64,000 bases of DNA from Ehretia macrophylla (taxonomy: Eukaryota > Streptophyta > Magnoliopsida > Boraginales > Ehretiaceae). The DNA is taken from NCBI GenBank assembly GCA_037974665.1, contig CM075767.1:26933498-26997497 (forward strand), read 5' to 3'. Shown here in pieces: positions 37,336-51,149 of this stretch; the first letter of the stretch is position 1; each line of letters starts with the position of its first letter. The position numbers were made by a program, and so were the translations under genes. Below the pieces are notes generated by a model, which was given only the letters and a program-made list of their open reading frames with translations, ran no database searches and was not told where the DNA came from.

Positions 37336-40300
37336 ATGGGGCCCCGCCGTCGTACTGAAAATCCGAATGTTGGTGGAGAACCTGAGGGGGTTCATGGGCA
37401 AGAAGCTGAGGTGGCCGAAAATGCACCGCAGGTTCAAGAGCCGAGCACTGCACAGATCTTGGCCACGATGGCCACTGCTATGAACACTATCGCCCAGTTT
37501 GTGACACAGCAGGGTCAGCCAGGGGTCGTTGGAGGTAATCAGGCTGCGAGAGCCGGAGGTAGTGGCCCTACCGGAGGGAATCTGTATGATCGGTTTATAC
37601 ATCATGGGGCCTATACTTTCTTTGGAGAACCGGACGATATGAAGGCTGAGATGTGGCTAAGGAAGTTTGAGAGTGTGGCAGCAATACTCGAGTGCCATGA
37701 TGACAGGAAGATTACTTATGCCACTTTCCTTCTCGAGGGTGATGCTAAAGATTGGTGGCATACCGTCAGTGAGAAATGGGAAGCCGAGGGGGTTCATCAT
37801 TCATGGGCCGACTTTGTCCGAGAATTCCGAGACAAGTACATATCAGTGGTTGCCCGTGAGAGGCGTCAAACAGAGTTCATAAACTTGAAGCAGGGAAGTA
37901 TGACGGTAGATCAATACGAGGCTACTTTTACCCGGCTTTCCCGTTATGCACCAGCTTTGATTCAGCCGGAGGACATGAAGATCCAGAGGTTCATCCTGGG
38001 TTTGAGGAGGGATATTATGCTGAATTTGTCTGCAAATGATTTTCCTAACTATGCTGCAGTAGTCCGAGCCACCTCGAGATATGAGAAATGCAAGGCCGAT
38101 GTGTTAGCCGAGACTAGTCAATCGAGTAAACGGTTTCAGTCTCAGAGTCAAGGGTACCAGGGGCAAGCTGTATCAGTTGGGCAGAGTTCACAGCCGAGGC
38201 AGACTCAGAGTTATACAGGGCCTACTCAGACTCAGGCACGACCAGTTCAGAGTCAGACTCAGAGTCAGTTCCGTCCAGCAGTTTCCCGTTCGCAGCAGGG
38301 TAGTTCAGCTACCTCTACTTACAGAGCTTCTTCGGGAGGCACTGTTGCAAGACGTCACCAGCAGTGCAGCTTCTGTCAGCGTCAGGGCCACACTGAGGAT
38401 GTTTGTTGGAAGAAACATAACAAGTGTATAGGTTGCGGCAGTGATCAGCACAGGGTTAAGGACTGTCAGAAATTTAAGAACCCTAGGGGTCAGACGTCAG
38501 CTCAGAACTCTCAGACCAGGGCACCAACTGCAGCACCACCACCACGAGGTCAGGCCCGTGTATTTGCTTTGGATGCTGAGGAGCTTCCGGATACAACCGC
38601 TGTGGTAGAAGGTATTTTTCTTCTTAATGATCAGCCAGTTAAGGTTTTAATTGATTCCGAGGCTTCGCATTCTTTTATTACTCCTACTTGTGCACAAAAT
38701 GCTAAACTGAAACATGATAAATTGTTGCATGAGATTGTGGTTTATACTCCTATGGGTCTGAAGTTTGTTTCTAGATCTATTTGCAGATCATGTAGTATTT
38801 TTATTGAAGGTCGTGTTTTTCCTACTGATTTGATTATCCTACCCTTCAATGACTTTGAAATTATACTGGGGATGGACTGGTTAAGTAAATATTATGCCCA
38901 GCTTGATTGTAGAAAGAAGATTGTATATCTAGAAATGCCTGACCAGCCTGTACTTAAAATAGTTGGTAGTAGAAAATCTACGGGAACTCCTATTATTTCT
39001 TCTATTAGAGCATCTAAATTATTGAGCAAGGGTTGTGAGGCTTATCTTGCTTATTTGATTAATCAACCCGGGGATCAATTGAAATTGAATGATGTACCTA
39101 TCGTGAGGGAGTTTCCGGGGGTCTTTCCTAAGGAATTACCTGGGTTACCGCCTGATAGAGAGATAGAGTTCATGATTGATTTATTGCCGGGGACTTCACC
39201 TATCTCTAGGACTCCATACAGAATGGCTCCACCTGAGTTGCAGGAATTGAAAGTTCAATTGCAGGGCTTGCTTGAGAAGGGATTCATTCAGCCGAGTTCT
39301 TCACCGTGGGGTGTGCCAGTTCTATTTGTTAAAAAGAAAGACGGATCTCTTCGCCTATGCATTGATTATCGGGGTCTTAATCAGGTGACCATCAAAAATA
39401 AATATCCTTTGCCTTTAATTGAAGAGTTATTTGATCAGTTGCAAGGCGCCAGGGAATTCTCTAAATTTGATCTGAGGCAAGGCTATTAATAGCTGAGGAT
39501 TAAGAAAGATGATGTTCCTAAAACTGCTTTCAGAACTCGATATGACCATTATGAGTTTGTAGTCTTGCCATTTGGTCTTACTAATGCTCCCGCCGCATTC
39601 ATGGATTTAATGCAGAGGGTATTCCGTCCTTATCTGGACCAATTTGTGGTCATATTCATTGATGATATTCTTGTCTATTCTAAATCTGAGGCGGAACATG
39701 AACAACATCTCAGAATTGTGTTGCAGACTCTTCAGGAGCATCAGTTGTTTGCAAAGTTTAGCAAATGTGAATTCTGGCTTAAGCAAGTTGCTTTTCTGGG
39801 CCATATTATCTCGCAGGATGGTATTTCTGTTGATCCAGCGAAGATTGAAGTTGTGTTATCTTGGAAACGACCTGAAACTGTAACAGAGATTCGTAGCTTC
39901 CTTGGTTTATCTGGGTATTATCGGAGGTTTGTCAAGGATTTCTCTAAGATTGCAGGGCCTTTAACTCAACTTACTCAGAAGAAAACAGTATTTGACTGGA
40001 GTGATAAATGCGAGGCCAGCTTCCAGGAATTGAAGAAGAGATTGACTACAGCTCCTATTCTTGCTTTACCTGAGGGTTATGATAATCTGGTGATCTATAG
40101 TGATGCTTCGAAGGAAGGTCTGGGTTGTGTATTGATGCAGAATGGCAGGGTTATTGCTTATGCTTCCAGGAAACTGAAGCCTTATGAACTCAACTATCCA
40201 ACTCATGATCTTGAGCTTGCAGCTATCATTCCTGCATTAAAGAAATGGCGTCATTATCTCTGGGGCAACAATTTTGAAATCTTTATAGATCATAAGAGCT

Positions 40301-41985
40301 TGAAATATCTGTTTTCACAGAAAGAGTTGAACATGAGGCAGAGGCATTGGCTGGAATTACTTGAGGACTATAACTGCACTATTAACTATATTCCGGGCAA
40401 GGCCAATATTGTTGCTGATGCTTTGAGCTGAAAGGCTACTGTTGCTAGCTTGATTATCAAGAATTGGGAATTCATGGAAGAATTATGCTTATGGAAGCCT
40501 AGTACTTCAAATTCTGGTATTCAATTCGCAAGTTTGCAAATTCAATCTCTGTTATTATCCAGGATTCGAGAAGCTCAATAGGCTGATCTTCAGTTGTTGA
40601 AAGTCTTAGAGAATTCTAAAGGGGGAGAGTCGGATTTCAAACTGCACGACGATGGTATTCTCAAATTCAAAGGTAGAATCTGTATTCCGAGTGATCCAAC
40701 TCTAAAGAAGGATATTCTTGCTAAAGCACACATTTCCAGATATACTATCCATCCAGGCAGTACTAAAATGTATAAAGATTTGAAGCAAAATTTATGGTGG
40801 AATAATATGAAGAGAGAGATTGCTGACTATGTTGCTCGATGTCTTACTTGTCATAAAGTTAAAGCAGAACATCAGAGGCCTGCAGGGTTATTGCAGCCTT
40901 TGGCTATTCCTGTTTGGAAATGGGATCATATTACCATGGATTTCATCTCTGATTTACCGAGGTCTTTGAAGGGTAATGACTCAGTTTGGGTTATTGTGGA
41001 TAGATTGACCAAGACTTCTCATTTTATTGCTAAAAAGAAGTCTGATTCTCTTGACAAACTGGTAGAGTTGTATATTGAGAATGTTTTCCGACTTCATGGA
41101 ATTCCAAAGAGTATTGTGTCAGATAGAGATCCCAGATTCACATCTCAGTTCTGGCAGAAGATTCAAAAAGCTTTGGGCACGACTTTGAATTTCAGTACAG
41201 CTTATCATCCTCAAACAGATAGTCAATCCGAGAGAACTATCTTAATCCTCGAGGATATGTTGCGGGCTTGTATTCTGGACTTCGGTAAAAGTTGGGAGAA
41301 GTATTTTCCACTTGCAGAGTTCGCCTATAACAATAGTTATCAAGCTACTATTCGTATGGCACCTTATGAGTCACTTTATGGGCGTAAATGCCGGTCTCCT
41401 CTCTACTGGGATGATATTGGTGAAATGAAGACTATCGACCCTACTCTCTTACCTGAAATGAACAAAATGATTGATCATGTGCAGCTTATCAGAAAAAGGA
41501 TGCTTACAGCTCAGAGTCGGCAAAAGAGTTATGCAGATAGACGCCGTCGTGATCTGAAATTTGTCGTGGGGGATCGAGTATTTCTGAAAATTTCTCCTCG
41601 CAAGGGTTTGATTCGGCATGGTAAAGGAGGTAAACTCAGTCCTCAATATGTGGGACCATTTGAGATAATTGAAACTGTTGGTGATTTGGCTTACCGTCTA
41701 CCTTTACCTCCCAGTCTGGGCAGAATTCATGATGTATTCCATGTTTCTATGCTTCGGAAGTATCAGCTAGATCCCTTTCACATACTTGAGCCGGAACCAC
41801 TAGAGATCAGTGAAACTTTGTCCTACACAGAGAAACCTCTTCGAATTGTTGATCAGAAAGTTTAGGAGCTGAGGACTAAAACCATTCCGATGGTTAAAGT
41901 TCTGTGGGATCATCACGGAGTAGAGGATGCGACGTGGGAGAGAGAGGATCAGATGCGGGAATGGTATCCAAAGTTATTCGCCGAA
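37336..41985 (+). pseudogene. gag-pol region of element B (fossil, nearly whole)
   Basis: It starts [20 protein letters not shown]. Gag has the [31 protein letters not shown] and FRDKYI core and a glutamine- and serine-rich linker with a CCHC knuckle ([18 protein letters not shown]). Protease ([20 protein letters not shown]), reverse transcriptase ([15 protein letters not shown]), RNase H ([19 protein letters not shown]), integrase ([40 protein letters not shown]) and a chromodomain tail (VLWDHHGVEDATWE) follow in order. Gag and pol share one frame at the start, as is usual for this group. A few breaks are present. Confidence 0.95.
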
Positions 41986-41994
41986 TCATGTAAG

Positions 41995-42030
41995 AATTGC
42001 GTGGACGCAATTAGTTTAAGGGGGAGAGGA
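41995..42030 (+). promoter_or_regulatory. Hairpin plus polypurine tract of element B
   Basis: AATTGCGTGGACGCAATT (41995-42012) is a perfect inverted repeat with a TGGA loop. A TTTAAGGGGGAGAGGA purine tract then abuts the 3' LTR. Confidence 0.82.
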
Positions 42031-44520
42031 TGTGACGCCCGAGTTTTAGCCATGCATTTCGTTATTGTTGCATCCTTTGTTTGCGCATCTCTTTCTATGT
42101 CTTATTAACTGCCTTCTTAAGTTACTATTCACTCCATTTTTAAACTGCATTCTATTGGTTAATTAGCATTTTTATTAAATCATATTATTTGTAAAAGTAG
42201 TGGGAAAAATGTGCAATTGAGCTAGAGGCGATAGGAGAGCTCGTTAGAAAGTGTTTTTAGTAGTTGAATGAATAGTGTTACGTAACCAACTTAGAGTTTA
42301 ATTAGCTAACATTAATTTATGCTTAGGACTTGTTTCTAACTAGCTTGACTCACATTTTGACCATACACTTAAATTAAAACAACTCACCTAAGCTTATATA
42401 ACACACACACAACTCACCTTATATCATAACTAGCAAAATCAAAACAAAAAAATGCTGAAATTTACTGTAGCATAGCCGACAGCCCTTCTCTTGCTCCTTG
42501 AGGATTTTTGCTTCTTCAAATCATCAAATCAAGCCACTGCAAGCCTTGAGCAACTAGTGTAGGGTGTTTGCAAGCTTCCTAGGTGCTCCTACGCGCATTG
42601 GTGAGGGATTTCACGGCTTATTTTTGTATTTCTAAATAGTTGCTATTTTCTTGATTTGTTGAAAATGTGTTCAAATGCTATTGTATTGATTATCTATGTT
42701 ATTATACCATGTATATGAATGCTAGAGAACATATTTGAGCCATCGTTTCGCAATTTAAACGGTTAGAATCGTTAGTTTGATTTTTAGGGTAAATAGTGAC
42801 GGGAATTCTAGGGTTTTGTGAAATCGCGCGTTTTAACTTGATTCAATGCTTCTAATAGATGCCTTAGGTACTAGTGAAGGTAGTCTAATAGCCCCGTGCA
42901 CTTGCATTGTCCTAAAATCACATAAAATGTAAAATAGTTGACTTTAATTTGGGGCTTTCGGGGCTAATGCGAATCCGGGTGGATTCGGGCTTCAATTCTA
43001 GTATTCTTAGGCTACCTAGGTGCTATAGAAGCCTTGATATCCTTTGTTTGAATCCCGGACATTGTATGTGTAGTTTAAAGCCATAAGAGGGAATTTGGGG
43101 CTTTCGGGGTAATCGTGGGCATTTGAATGAGTTAGAGGGTTGAGAGGGTACCTTGAGGGTTAGTTAGAAGGTTGGGAGAGTTTCCTTTGAAAATGGAATC
43201 ATTAACCTTGGTTTGGAAGAGAAATAGTTTGAAAAACAAAGGGGTTTATGTGCTATTTCGGTTGACTCACACTTCTAAACCCATGGCATAACTTCTTGAG
43301 TGTTTATATGTGGTTTCAAGTTGTTTTGAAGCTTTTGGTATGATTCTATACTTAATTTACATATGTCTCCTTGTAAAATTGCATATTTGCTTATATAATT
43401 GTTCTATTCTAAATGCATCGAGGTCAACCTACTTTGTTGATCCTCCTATGTGTTAATGCTTATATTATTGCCATTAACTTGCCATTGTTAAGTGCATTGC
43501 ATAGTGGTTGCGCAACCATAGTGTCAGGGGCGGATGTGTTGAATATCGGCTAGGCGGTAGAGGGCTTGCCGGTGGATATTCAAACTCCGTGCCCTAGTCC
43601 CTCATTCGCCTGGTCCGGAGATTGCCAAGGGATGTTGGGTCGTAGGATTATCGGGGCACATCCGGAGTACACCCACTGGAGTGTGTGGGGATTAGGCCGG
43701 CTTATCGTGATCGTGCTCGTGGTTCGTGGATCGTGAATGAAGACCAGTGAAGATTGGTGTATAGGGGATTGTGTGAAATGTATCCTTTTAAATGTGTGGT
43801 TATTTAAGTTATCATTGCTTCTTTAATTGTCTAAGTGTTATTGTTGTATAATTGTATTATCTGTTGCATTGCACGCCCCGGGACTATATCCCTCACTGGG
43901 CAACAGTGGTTGCTCATACCTCGATATATGTTTCAGGAGACGCTGAGGGTGATCCCCAGCTTGTTGAGTTAGTTGAGGATGAGGAAGTTCAGATTGATCC
44001 TTTACCTTAGTTGCTGTGCCTGATAGCTTGAGGTGGTTTAATTTCTTGCTGCTTTGTGGAAGGCTCAACTAATTGTCTTATGTCCTATTTTGTGGCCTAA
44101 GGGCTATGTATATGCCTGTTGTGTAAATTTGAAGGATAGTTGATTGTGGTGTAGATTTGGAAGCCATGTATTGTAATAACTTTTATTCTTGCTTTTAGTT
44201 CCTTGCATGCTTGGGAGTGAATGGCTAATGTAGTATGCCTTATCTTTTAAGTTGTTTTTAATGTTATCCTAGAATGTCATGACTACTACTATGTTATAAA
44301 CAAAGTTCTTGCATGCTTGTGTGGTTTTGGAGTTGTTGTTGTTTCAAGGCTCGGATGGCCTTGAATCTTTATTTATAAAGCCTTGAAAAGTTTGTTTACC
44401 TTGTAGATACCTTATTTGCGAGTTTACAGGTGGTCAGAATGTCCACGGTACAGGGGAGACTCTGTCCGTGTGTCGGGTCCGGACTTAACCTTTAGTTGGG
44501 GGTTGGGTCGGGGCGTGACA
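42031..44520 (+). repeat. 3' LTR of element B
   Basis: 2490 bp, the same length as its partner and about 2 percent different by eye. It carries the GTAC-type block at 43634-43675 and the hairpin at 43897-43916. Confidence 0.96.
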
Positions 44521-44525
44521 CGTGG

Positions 44526-45819
44526 GAGAATAACAAAGTAGGTTACTCTCGCACGCAATAGCAACAGTTGATATACATTTCAATCATAATCAACTTTAAC
44601 AAGCATAATAAGCAACAATAAGCATTCTACAAGCATATCACTATGAAAACCAACAAATTCACACAACGACCGCAACTTTCAAAATGCTACTACTTCCAAA
44701 CGAGTTGCGAGTTTTGGAAACCGACTTCACCACTCCTCCTAGGTTACCATAAGGCACGTCTAAAGACCACGAAACCCTACTTTACCATAGAATTCCTGCA
44801 AAGCCCCAATTTTCCCCTTTGCTCGTTTGAACTACAGCTACCCTAACCAAACACCCAACCAACGCCATAACCACCCCAAAAGTGCTTCCATGGCCTCCCA
44901 AGACAATGCCATAATGCAAAACGAGGAAACGCTAAACTCGACCGAAACGACCCCAACATGGACCAAGCCATTTTTCTCCATTTTTCCATTACACAACCCA
45001 AACAAATCATGCATTTAGGCATTCTAACTTATCTAGCATCTTTTCACATCAACAGAACACAAAACAGGGCAACTTCTACGAAACGGGGGTTTACTATTCA
45101 CAATTTACTATTCCATTATCAATTTAAATTGCAATTTCTATATTCAACTACAGAAAATGCTAAAACCCTACAAATACATGTTCTACAATCATCAAGGAAC
45201 ATTCTTTAAGCAACAAAACGGATAAAATAACAATCTACGCATAATTCCCAAAATTTAAAGTTTGTATATCATACATTCAAATGCGCAAATAAAGATGTTT
45301 CCCTCACCTTAGACGCTCTTAGACGTTAGGAAAACCACGTTGGAAGCCTGGGAAACAACCCCGTGCAAGCTCTCTCGAAGTTTTGAAGATTGGAAGTTAA
45401 AATCTTTTTTTTCTTCCTCCCTTGAAGTTTCTGCCTTCTCTCTTGTTTTTTTAGCTTTTCTTTGTTTTATTTTTTGCTATTATAAGCTTTAAAAAGATGA
45501 CAAGCTAGTCAAAAGTCAAGGCTTTGGTCAAAGGTCACTCAAGTTGGACAAATAAGCTTATTATAGGCATTTTAAGGCTAAAACAACTAATACAATTATA
45601 TTTCTAGTCAACAACAACTAATACACTAAAATTAAAACACTAAATACTAGTTTTCACTATTTTCTAAGGACTAGAAAATGCTCTCTAACTATCACTCTCG
45701 AAATGCAATGCACTTTGCGACAATAAAGGAATAACAATTAAATTTCAAAGAATTTAAGAAAAATATAATTTTCAGAAAAATAAACAGGAAAATTTCACAT
45801 TCCGGGCTCGGGTATTACA
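44526..45819 (-). repeat. 5' LTR of element C, outer part
   Basis: The continuation of the family C 5' LTR after the guest element and its CGTGG duplication. The two parts together make 2298 bp, matching the 2300-bp partner. It ends TATTACA, followed by the duplication GTGCC. Confidence 0.93.
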
Positions 45820-45824
45820 GTGCC

Positions 45825-48800
45825 GGGGGAAGGAACCAGATGGAATCCAGCTGGACAAGCACTGGCTTTCGGCAGACTAGCTCGCTGCTCCAGATAACTA
45901 ATACAAAGAAATAAGGATAAGAATGAATGTCATGTACGGCGCTGTCGAAGGAGCTCTTGAAAGAGCCCATCTTGGATACTAATGAAATGAGTGGCTAGAC
46001 AGGCAACCAAAGGATGATGAGGTAGGTAGGTAAAAGAAAAAAAGAAAGTCACATTTGCCCTTCAACTGAGCTAACAGTCCTTGTTCTGCTTGTCCAGCAT
46101 CTTCTTTATATGAGTCTTTTACCTTCGTTTTTAAATTCACTCAAGTCAAGTAAGCGTTACATCATTTCCTTCCTTTCTAGGCTTATTGTAGGTCTTGTTG
46201 TTCCAGAATAATTGACTTTCAACTCAAAGCATTCATGAAAGAAATGGTACCAAAAGGATAGAGGAGGAATTCACGAAATTTCTTGTCAATAGGAACACGG
46301 AACGGAGAGCAGCCCCTTTTTCGGTAAGGTGAAAAAAGGCCTCCACGGGATGGTCTGTTCTGGAGTTGACGATGAGAACCTTTCCTAGTCATCATTCTTG
46401 TTTTCCCAACGATCTTATTCGTTTGTTTACACTCTTTGAGGATAGATTGGTTTAGTTTATACTATAATCCATAAGATAGGATCCACGACCTACTCTTCTA
46501 CAGGTGTTTACACATGTTAATTTGTATGATTAAGCATCTTCGTCGGATGCTTATCCAACCAGCCCTAGCTTTTTCTCTTATGTGTCAGAAACAGCCTTTG
46601 GTTCATCTGCTTCATCTCGTTGTAAGGAATGAACAGAACCTTGCCTAGTTCGTTAGACCAGTTTAAGTGAGTGGAAGTGAAGCAAAGACAAATGGCGCTG
46701 AGGAAGATAAGTGCAAAAAGTAAGCGAGCCCTTATTATAAAGGAGCTCCCACTTAGTGGGAACTCATAAATGTATAAGATTTTTCTGATGCTTTTGAAAG
46801 AGCTCCTTATATACTACAAATGATTTAACAAGTACTACTTTCAATCAAACAACCTCCCTTTAGCGGATGAAATAGATGGAAATGGGGTTGTATAAAAAGT
46901 CAAGAAAAGAAGGCTATCTTCTACTACTATTGATTAACTTGTTCTATAGATGCCAGATACTTAAGCCTATTCTTGCAAGAGACGTGGCATAATTGCTAAA
47001 TTAGTTCTTTCCCTCTCTCACAACCTAGTATGCTCGTGGTCAAGGAAAGCCCATCTTTTTGGCTGACGAAGCTCCTTCTGTAAGACCTTGGTAAATCCAT
47101 TCTTTTTACTCATATTCATGTGCTACAGATTCTCGAACAAGAATAGCAAATTCAATAGCAACGGAGTCGTGAAAAGAGCCAGTCTCTCTTTCTGGAAGTT
47201 ATCTTGTGAAATAGTAGTAGGAAGGAGAGTTCGAAAGCCCACAGAAAAGGTCTAACTTCTTTTCTTGTTCACAATCCCTTTCAGGTTTGAGGGAAGAAGA
47301 CGGTGCTATAGAATTTGAATCCCCTCTATTTCGATAAAGTAAAGGCGTAAGTGAGTTTCCTTATTTCCAGTAATGAATATTGAATATTTCCACATATTTG
47401 ATTGAAAGTGATATTCCCTTGCCTTGTTTCCAGCACTTGAAAGTATATCCCGAGCTAGATTCCTTTAGGCCATCCAGTGAGAAAGATAGTCTTATTCCAT
47501 CTCTTGGAAGTTCCCTGCCATCCAATGATAGAAAGCTTAATTAATTGAGTGGGAGATGGCTTAATGGTAGTTATAGTGTCTGGGACTTCTGTTCCAGCCT
47601 TAGGAGATACAAGTTTGCAGGTGAATAAATGATTTCCTTATTTCTTCTTTCCCAACGGTTTGAGATCCAGTAGAAGTGGGAGTGCCACCTGTGATAAATC
47701 CAATTATAGATGTATTGTATAAAGGACAATTATCAAACTTAAGCTATAATATACTTATACTTGATCGACCAAAAGCACCTCTTTGCGAGATATGTTATCA
47801 AGCTTAGGTGCCTTACGTAGCGAACTAGGACAAGTTTAGTTTTCAAGCTTTGACATTTTTTTTATTTACACAAAAGCAAGCGACATGAATAGAAAATGTA
47901 GCCCCTATCTCTTAAAAAGAAGAGGATAGATAGGTCCACGAGTTAAGACAGAGAAGTTCTGACTAATCTAGTAGGAGTTTACCCATGAGAGTAAGAGGCA
48001 GTATCAGCACCAAAGAAAGTAGGGATAGGTACAGTTGCATTCGATCGAGAGTCTCATACCCTTTAAAAAGAAAGGGAACTATTGAATGATACTTTAGTGC
48101 TCCTACTGGTTCAATTCTTCTTTCTTCTAAGTCCTCTGGGGTATCTTAGAGGATTGAATGATCCGAGTATGAGTCATGTCTCTCATTTTTTGCTTTCAAG
48201 CTCATTGCGAACTTGAGACATTACATTAGCGAGCGTGCCTGAAGCAGCTTAAACATCTTGCTTTCGGGAACCTTTTTTCTTAAAGAAGGAATAGCTCCGC
48301 TCTCTATAAATTGAGACTCTTGGTGGATAGATGTAATCGTAGTATAGTATACCTTCTCCATCATAGAAGGCATCTTCCGAACAGGGGTCGGGTATCTATA
48401 GAAAGCATAAAGTGTTAATTCCAGCCACTATACTATAAGTGCTATATTATCCGTCGATTGATCCCTAGGCGCACAAAGCTCACAACTGGCTTGGGATACA
48501 ACAGAGTATACCGATAGCTCTCAAGGAGCACCCATTTCTTAAAGAGAGACTGTTGAAACCCAATCTCGTGAGTTAACTTCCTTTCATCCCTAATACCTTG
48601 AATTTGGAGTATCAACTATAGCCGGTCTGAAGCATATGTTTTTGCTTCAACTTCCACTCTTTGCCCACTGATTGTGCTCGGACTGTTGGAGCCTAAACTG
48701 GTTAGTACTTTGCCGGATCCAGGAAAAACGAATTTCTATTTAGGTGCTTTAGCACAGGAGATAATGTAATACAAGTCTGACACTCATATTGGAAGGTGAA

Positions 48801-49589
48801 ACAACTTAGGAGTAGGGGCTTACGATCCACGCATTAAAGCACTTATTTTTTGTTTGAAAAAGTGACTTTTTTTTTATCTTTTATGCTATCAAACTTAAAT
48901 ACCTCAGTCGTGGGGCTCAGAGACAGTCTAACTTTGTTCTTCCCTATCCACCAATAAAGTAAATAGCATGGAGTAGACCCTGTGGGGCACCCAGGCAACA
49001 AGGGATAGAGCTAAGGATCTAGGGTTTTCATTGACCAGCAATCAGAAAGTGGTCAAAGTCAGGTCAGACCGAGCGGGTTGAGCAGCAGGAAGAGAATCGG
49101 TCTAATCTCAGGTAAGCCATAATCGAAGTCATAAGGAAAATACCAGTTGGATAGGAAGTACCTATCGGTCAAGCCATTGGCTAACGCCCGTCTTCTTGCT
49201 TTAATTCTATACTGAAAGTCAGTAAAAGTCTTTGGTGACCATGCTTCCTCAGAAAAAAAAGAAAGAATTGGCTGAGCAAGCTTGTCTCGGATGAGTATAG
49301 TTCGAATAGCTCATCATAAGGGTAAAGCACACTTCCTTAAAACACTTCTAATAAACTAAGGAATACTCTCTTTGACCCTCATAATCGTTGCAGGGTTCCT
49401 TTCACTCTACTAGCCTTGATTGGCGAGCGGAATCTCACTCTGTCTCACCCATTTTGTTAGAGGATCTCAAAGATTTTTCTTTAGGAAATTTCTTTATCTC
49501 TACCATTCTATGATTGCTAAACCCCATCTGCTTCTATGTTGAGAGTCTGTGATACTCGTCGAGTGCTTGAGAAGAAAGAATGATTGCCT
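45825..49589. other. Mitochondrial-like block, no recognised gene
   Basis: About 3.8 kb of mitochondrial-like sequence resuming exactly after the duplication of element C. It is rich in short purine runs (such as AAGAAAGAAAAG types). No open frame of note and no RNA gene was recognised. Confidence 0.6.
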
Positions 49590-50384
49590 GGCTTGGTCCT
49601 ACAAATAGATGAGCGGGTTGTCGACTACCGTGGTCGTTCACTGCTTGAACGTTAGGGATCAGACACCCGCAAAGCAGCCCTCAAGGAAGTACCATCGGAT
49701 AGTTATAGACACAATTGTGCGAGAAGTAGACAAGTTGATCAACGTGGACTTGTGGAGTTACAGTACGCTACCTGGCTGGCCAATCTTGTTCCAGTCAAAA
49801 AGAAAAATGGCAAAAGAAAGATCTGCATCAACTACCAAGACCTTAACAAGGCATGCCCAAAGGATGACTTCTTTCTGCCGAACATAGATATACTTACTCA
49901 TCGACAAGGGTTCGGAAAGTTCTCATTTATAGATGGCTATAGTGGGTATAACCAGAGTTGGATGGCTCCCGAGGATGCCAAGAAGACTGCGTTCCGAACG
50001 CCTAAGAGGAACTTCTATAACAAAGTGATGCCATTCGAGTTAAAGAACGTGGGTGCTACATATCAGCGAGCCATGACCACCATATTCCAAGACATGATGC
50101 ACAAAGAAATCAAGGACTACATTGATGATATAGTGGTGAAGTCAAGCAAAAGGGAGAATCACATTGCAGTATTGGATCAGGTCTTTGAGAGGTGTCGAGC
50201 AAATAAGATGAAGATGAATCCACTGAAATGTGCCTTCGGTGTCTTAGTTGGTACATTATTGGGATTCATTGTCCATCGGAACAGAATAGATCCCTCGAAG
50301 ATCAAAGCAATACTCAAGATGCCACCTCCGACCACTCTGAAAGAACTAAAGATTCTCATGGGCAAGATATCCTACATTCGCTAA
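49590..50384 (+). mobile_element. Tat-like Ty3/Gypsy reverse-transcriptase fragment in the mitochondrial-like DNA
   Basis: The frames give VVVHCLNVRDQTPAKQPSRK, LVPVKKKNGKRKICINYQDL, NKACPKDDFFLPNID, FSFIDGYSGYNQ, KNVGATYQRAMTTIFQDMMH and DYIDDIVVKSSKRE. This is the reverse transcriptase of a non-chromovirus Gypsy element, nearest by eye to the Tat/Ogre or Athila side. There are no LTRs, no integrase and no visible duplications. It is a broken fragment with at least one interruption. Plant mitochondrial genomes often carry such pieces of nuclear origin, so it may have arrived with the NUMT. Confidence 0.85.
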
Positions 50385-51149
50385 TTTATTCCAAACCTCT
50401 CGAAGAAAGTCAAGCTAGTTCAGTTATCGATTGGTGGTTCAAAGAATACATCTCCACTTCTAGTAATCGTTCGAGCGGCTTAGCTTAGATAAAACTCCTT
50501 ATGTTTCGGGCCTTTAGCGAGCTTAAAGAATCAAGAAATCTATCTCTTTCGGGAGAGCGGTACGACTATTTTATGTTAGAAGAAAAGAAGGTCGAAGAGA
50601 GAGTTGATTTTCGGGCTAGTCAGGTAGGCAAGTGCAGGTGGCTGTGGTCAAAGTGAATGTCTTGTTTCGGTTAGCAGTTTCGGCTCTCCGGCACTGAAGT
50701 AAACTATTTCTCTTGCCCTGACGGCTATCGGTTTCATTCTGTTCTCTATCTCTACTTCTTCTTTTTGACCTTTCTTCCAAATCTTTTATGTCCGACCATA
50801 CCAATTTGGTAATGTAAATTCCCTCCCTTTGAAGTCCATTTATTAGATCAGCTCCCCGAGTCACTAGAAAGAGGGTGAAAAGCCCACTACTTCTTCATTC
50901 ATGGCCTATTTATAGATCTTCCTTTCATATTCATTCGACATGAGGCAAAAGAGAAGTCATACAAAGAAAGGTTCTTTCATGCAATGTATAACGGGCGGGC
51001 CTCCTATGGATTCCTCCAACTCAATGAATGAAGGGAAGAGTCTGAGGAAGCCGGCTTTCTATATGAAGATTCAAACAAAAAGGAAAAAAGAACCATATCT
51101 TACAGAATAATCTGACTGAATGAGGAAGAGCTCTTTATGTGGTCTCACT
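50385..51149. other. Mitochondrial-like spacer, no recognised gene
   Basis: A spacer between the Gypsy fragment and the rps7 relic. I recognise no coding or RNA feature in it. Confidence 0.55.

Larger units (their letters stand above)
34494..44520 (+). mobile_element. Nearly whole chromovirus of family B inside element C
   Basis: A 10,027-bp Ty3/Gypsy element on the plus strand. It has two 2490-bp LTRs, a primer site, gag, pol with chromodomain, a hairpin and a polypurine tract. The duplication CGTGG (34489-34493 and 44521-44525) fixes both ends. The LTRs differ at roughly 2 percent of sites by eye, which under commonly used plant rates means an insertion of the order of one million years or less. 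It looks nearly whole, with about three or four breaks in the coding region. Confidence 0.97.
26242..45819 (-). mobile_element. Full-length chromovirus of family C, split by a family B insertion
   Basis: A minus-strand Ty3/Gypsy element with two LTRs (26242-28541, and 33490-34493 continued at 44526-45819), a primer site, gag, pol with chromodomain, and a polypurine tract. The duplication GTGCC at 26237-26241 and 45820-45824 confirms both ends. Without the inserted family B element it is about 9.5 kb. The LTRs differ by several percent by eye, more than those of the guest, which agrees with the nesting order. The coding region is broken, with a handful of interruptions, but the pol frame is long and well preserved. 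Confidence 0.95.

Noticed and set aside
47549-47632. GGGAGATGGCTTAATGGTAG..., which looks like the 5' half of a tRNA
   Set aside because: No convincing anticodon arm, T-loop or acceptor closure follows.
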